A stretch of 9,144 bases of DNA from Flavobacteriaceae bacterium (GTDB lineage: Bacteria; Bacteroidota; Bacteroidia; Flavobacteriales; Flavobacteriaceae), in contig JALWYP010000019.1 in the NCBI GenBank assembly GCA_026992695.1, positions 1-9,144 on the forward strand, in the 5' to 3' direction. Shown one piece after another: positions 7,523 through 9,144 of this stretch. Position 1 is the first letter of the stretch. Each line of letters opens with the position of its first letter. The notes under the pieces are model-generated. The model worked only from the letters and a program-made list of their open reading frames with translations. It searched no databases and had not been told where the DNA came from. Made by a program: the position numbers and the translations under genes.

Positions 7523-9144
7523 TTACATTTTTTCGTTTAGATACGATATCACTTCTTCTTCAAGCTGAACAGTCTTGGAATAAACACCTTTAGCTTTACT
7601 TAAAATAGACTTAGAAAATTCTCTGTCTTTCAAATCTTTAGCGTTTATTCTTACGTTAAAATAAGCACCTAAAACAGCCGTTCTTGCACAAAGAATTCCT
7701 ACACCGGCATCAGAGAGCGAACTTTGCAAACCATCTTTTAACATTGCCTGCATTACTTCCATAGATTGGTACGCGGTTTCCATTACTTGAAACGGAATTT
7801 CGGTGGCATACTTCGTGGCATCTTCAATAGCTTGGGTGCGTAGTTGCTTTTCATTGTCTGTGGTTTTGGGCATTCTAAAAGCATCGATAATTTTATTAAA
7901 AGCACGCGTATCTTCATCTACCAAATACATTAATTTTTCTTTATAAGCCTGTCCTTTTTCCGCCCATTCAGAAAAATACTCCCAACGGTCATCCCATCCT
8001 GCTTTATGAGCCGATAAATTGGCAACCATTGTACCCAATGCTACTCCCAGCGCTCCAACATACGCCGATATGGATCCGCCTCCCGGAGCAGGAGACTCTC
8101 CGGCAGTTTCATCTGCAAATTGAGTGAGTGTTAAATCAACCAACTTTTTTTCTGTTTCGTCTTTTAATTGATACTCAATAATTTTTTCGGAAGGGTTAAA
8201 AGGTTTTAAATCGTCTAATCCCAGTGACTTAACGGCAATTTTAATTTTTTCGGCTTCCGAAATTCCCAGAGAGCGTTGTTGTTTAATCAAAAAATAATCG
8301 GCTGCATCCAGCATAGCTTGTAAGGGTATTAACCCTATTAACTCCGAACCCGTTACGCGCAACCCCCTTTTTTCGGCGACTTTACAGGTCTCATCAAAAG
8401 CAATATGCATAGGTGTAATGCTTATGTTGGTTAAATTATACGAAATTTGCGCAATACCGTATTCCTCAATATACCAACCTATTCCTTTAACGGCTTTAAG
8501 TTTTCCTGGAATACGCACCGGTTCCCCGTTATTATCCAGAATTTTTTTGCCGGTAATGGGATTTCCTTCACGTTTAATGCGTCCGGCTTCTCTAATATCA
8601 AAAGCAATGGCATTGGCTCTTCGGGTAGAGGTGGTATTTAAATTAATGTTGTAAGCAATTAAAAAATCACGTGCCGAAATGGCAATAGCTCCGGTTTTGG
8701 CAACCTTTTCGGTAAACCGGGCAGGTCCTGCATCGGGTTTCCATTCAGGATTGGTAAGTTTTTTAGGCAAGCCTTCGTATTCACCGCTTCGGCAATTTGC
8801 CAAATTTTTTCGTTTTTCTTCGGTGGCTGCTTTTTCATAAAAATAAACCGGAATTTCCAGTTCTTTTCCTACTCGTTCGCCCAATTTATGTGCATATTTA
8901 GCGGTTTCTTCTAACGTAATACCCGAAACGGGAACCAACGGACAAACATCGGTAGCTCCAAAACGCGGATGCTCACCGCTGTGCTTGCTCATATCAATAA
9001 GCTCGCTCGCTTTTTTTATCAACCTGAAAGCCGCTTCAATAACTTGTTCGGGTTCGCCCACAAAGGTAATTACCGTACGGTTAGTAGCTTTTCCGGGGTC
9101 TACATCTAAGAGTTTAATCCCTTCAACGGTTTCCACGGTTTTAG
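7523..9144 (-). CDS. ftcD: Bifunctional glutamate formimidoyltransferase / formimidoyl-THF cyclodeaminase (5' end outside window)
   Basis: The enzyme transfers the formimino group of N-formiminoglutamate, the product of histidine breakdown, to tetrahydrofolate, then deaminates it to 5,10-methenyl-THF with release of ammonia. The formimidoyltransferase part runs to about visible residue 325 (numbered from the GTG at 9136). It includes KATNRTVITFVG (16-27) and SKHSGEHPRFGATDVCPLVPV (50-70), with His56 equivalent to the catalytic His82 of the mammalian enzyme. The cyclodeaminase part (about 330-537) includes PAPGGGSISAY (349-359) and LVDEDTRAF (405-413). The GTG at 9136 is internal: the frame stays open to the window edge (K-T before it), and alignment to the mammalian protein implies about 26 missing N-terminal residues. 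A segment at about 188-210 is absent from the mammalian enzyme. It is followed by upp in one probable transcript. Confidence 0.95.
   Translation of the reverse strand, partial: KTVETVEGIKLLDVDPGKATNRTVITFVGEPEQVIEAAFRLIKKASELIDMSKHSGEHPRFGATDVCPLVPVSGITLEETAKYAHKLGERVGKELEIPVYFYEKAATEEKRKNLANCRSGEYEGLPKKLTNPEWKPDAGPARFTEKVAKTGAIAISARDFLIAYNINLNTTSTRRANAIAFDIREAGRIKREGNPITGKKILDNNGEPVRIPGKLKAVKGIGWYIEEYGIAQISYNLTNISITPMHIAFDETCKVAEKRGLRVTGSELIGLIPLQAMLDAADYFLIKQQRSLGISEAEKIKIAVKSLGLDDLKPFNPSEKIIEYQLKDETEKKLVDLTLTQFADETAGESPAPGGGSISAYVGALGVALGTMVANLSAHKAGWDDRWEYFSEWAEKGQAYKEKLMYLVDEDTRAFNKIIDAFRMPKTTDNEKQLRTQAIEDATKYATEIPFQVMETAYQSMEVMQAMLKDGLQSSLSDAGVGILCARTAVLGAYFNVRINAKDLKDREFSKSILSKAKGVYSKTVQLEEEVISYLNEKM

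Overview
The window looks like ordinary chromosome from a low-GC member of the Bacteroidota, most likely a (marine-type) flavobacterium. This rests on four things: AT-rich spacers, few Shine-Dalgarno-like sites, promoter matches of the Bacteroidota type (TTG, about 20 nt, TAnnTTTG), and proteins whose best remembered relatives are flavobacterial (monomeric isocitrate dehydrogenase, a CAL67264-type small membrane protein, the FtcD and carboxylase variants). No mobile element, phage, CRISPR, defence or secondary-metabolite genes are visible, and no RNA gene was recognised.

Layout. 1-86: the last codons of an unidentified rightward gene. 87-350: a gene-free convergent spacer full of short repeats, including an imperfect tandem duplication of about 100 bp. 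351-4638: three leftward genes. The carboxyltransferase subunit of a biotin-dependent acyl-CoA carboxylase (methylcrotonyl-CoA type) comes first, followed after one base by a DoxX-like membrane protein; icd, for monomeric NADP-isocitrate dehydrogenase, then has its own well-formed promoter. 4639-4757: a divergent spacer. 4758-4940: a 60-residue two-helix membrane protein read rightward. 4941-5128: a second repeat-rich spacer, with a degenerate 8-nt array and inverted copies of the repeats at 87-350. 5129-6820: ettA, a ribosome-associated ABC-F ATPase. 6821-6858: a short convergent gap. 6859-9144: leftward ftcD (5' end outside the window) and upp, 10 bp apart and probably one transcript.

The genes are mostly housekeeping metabolism: TCA-cycle NADPH production (icd), branched-chain acyl-CoA carboxylation, the end of histidine breakdown feeding one-carbon folate (ftcD), uracil salvage (upp) and energy-dependent control of translation (ettA). 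They do not form one pathway. The part least explained by genes is the repeat family shared, in opposite orientation, by the two spacers that flank the icd to small-membrane-protein block. I see no convincing new multi-gene system; the repeats, the carboxylase-DoxX coupling and the uncharacterised small membrane protein are the leads worth checking.
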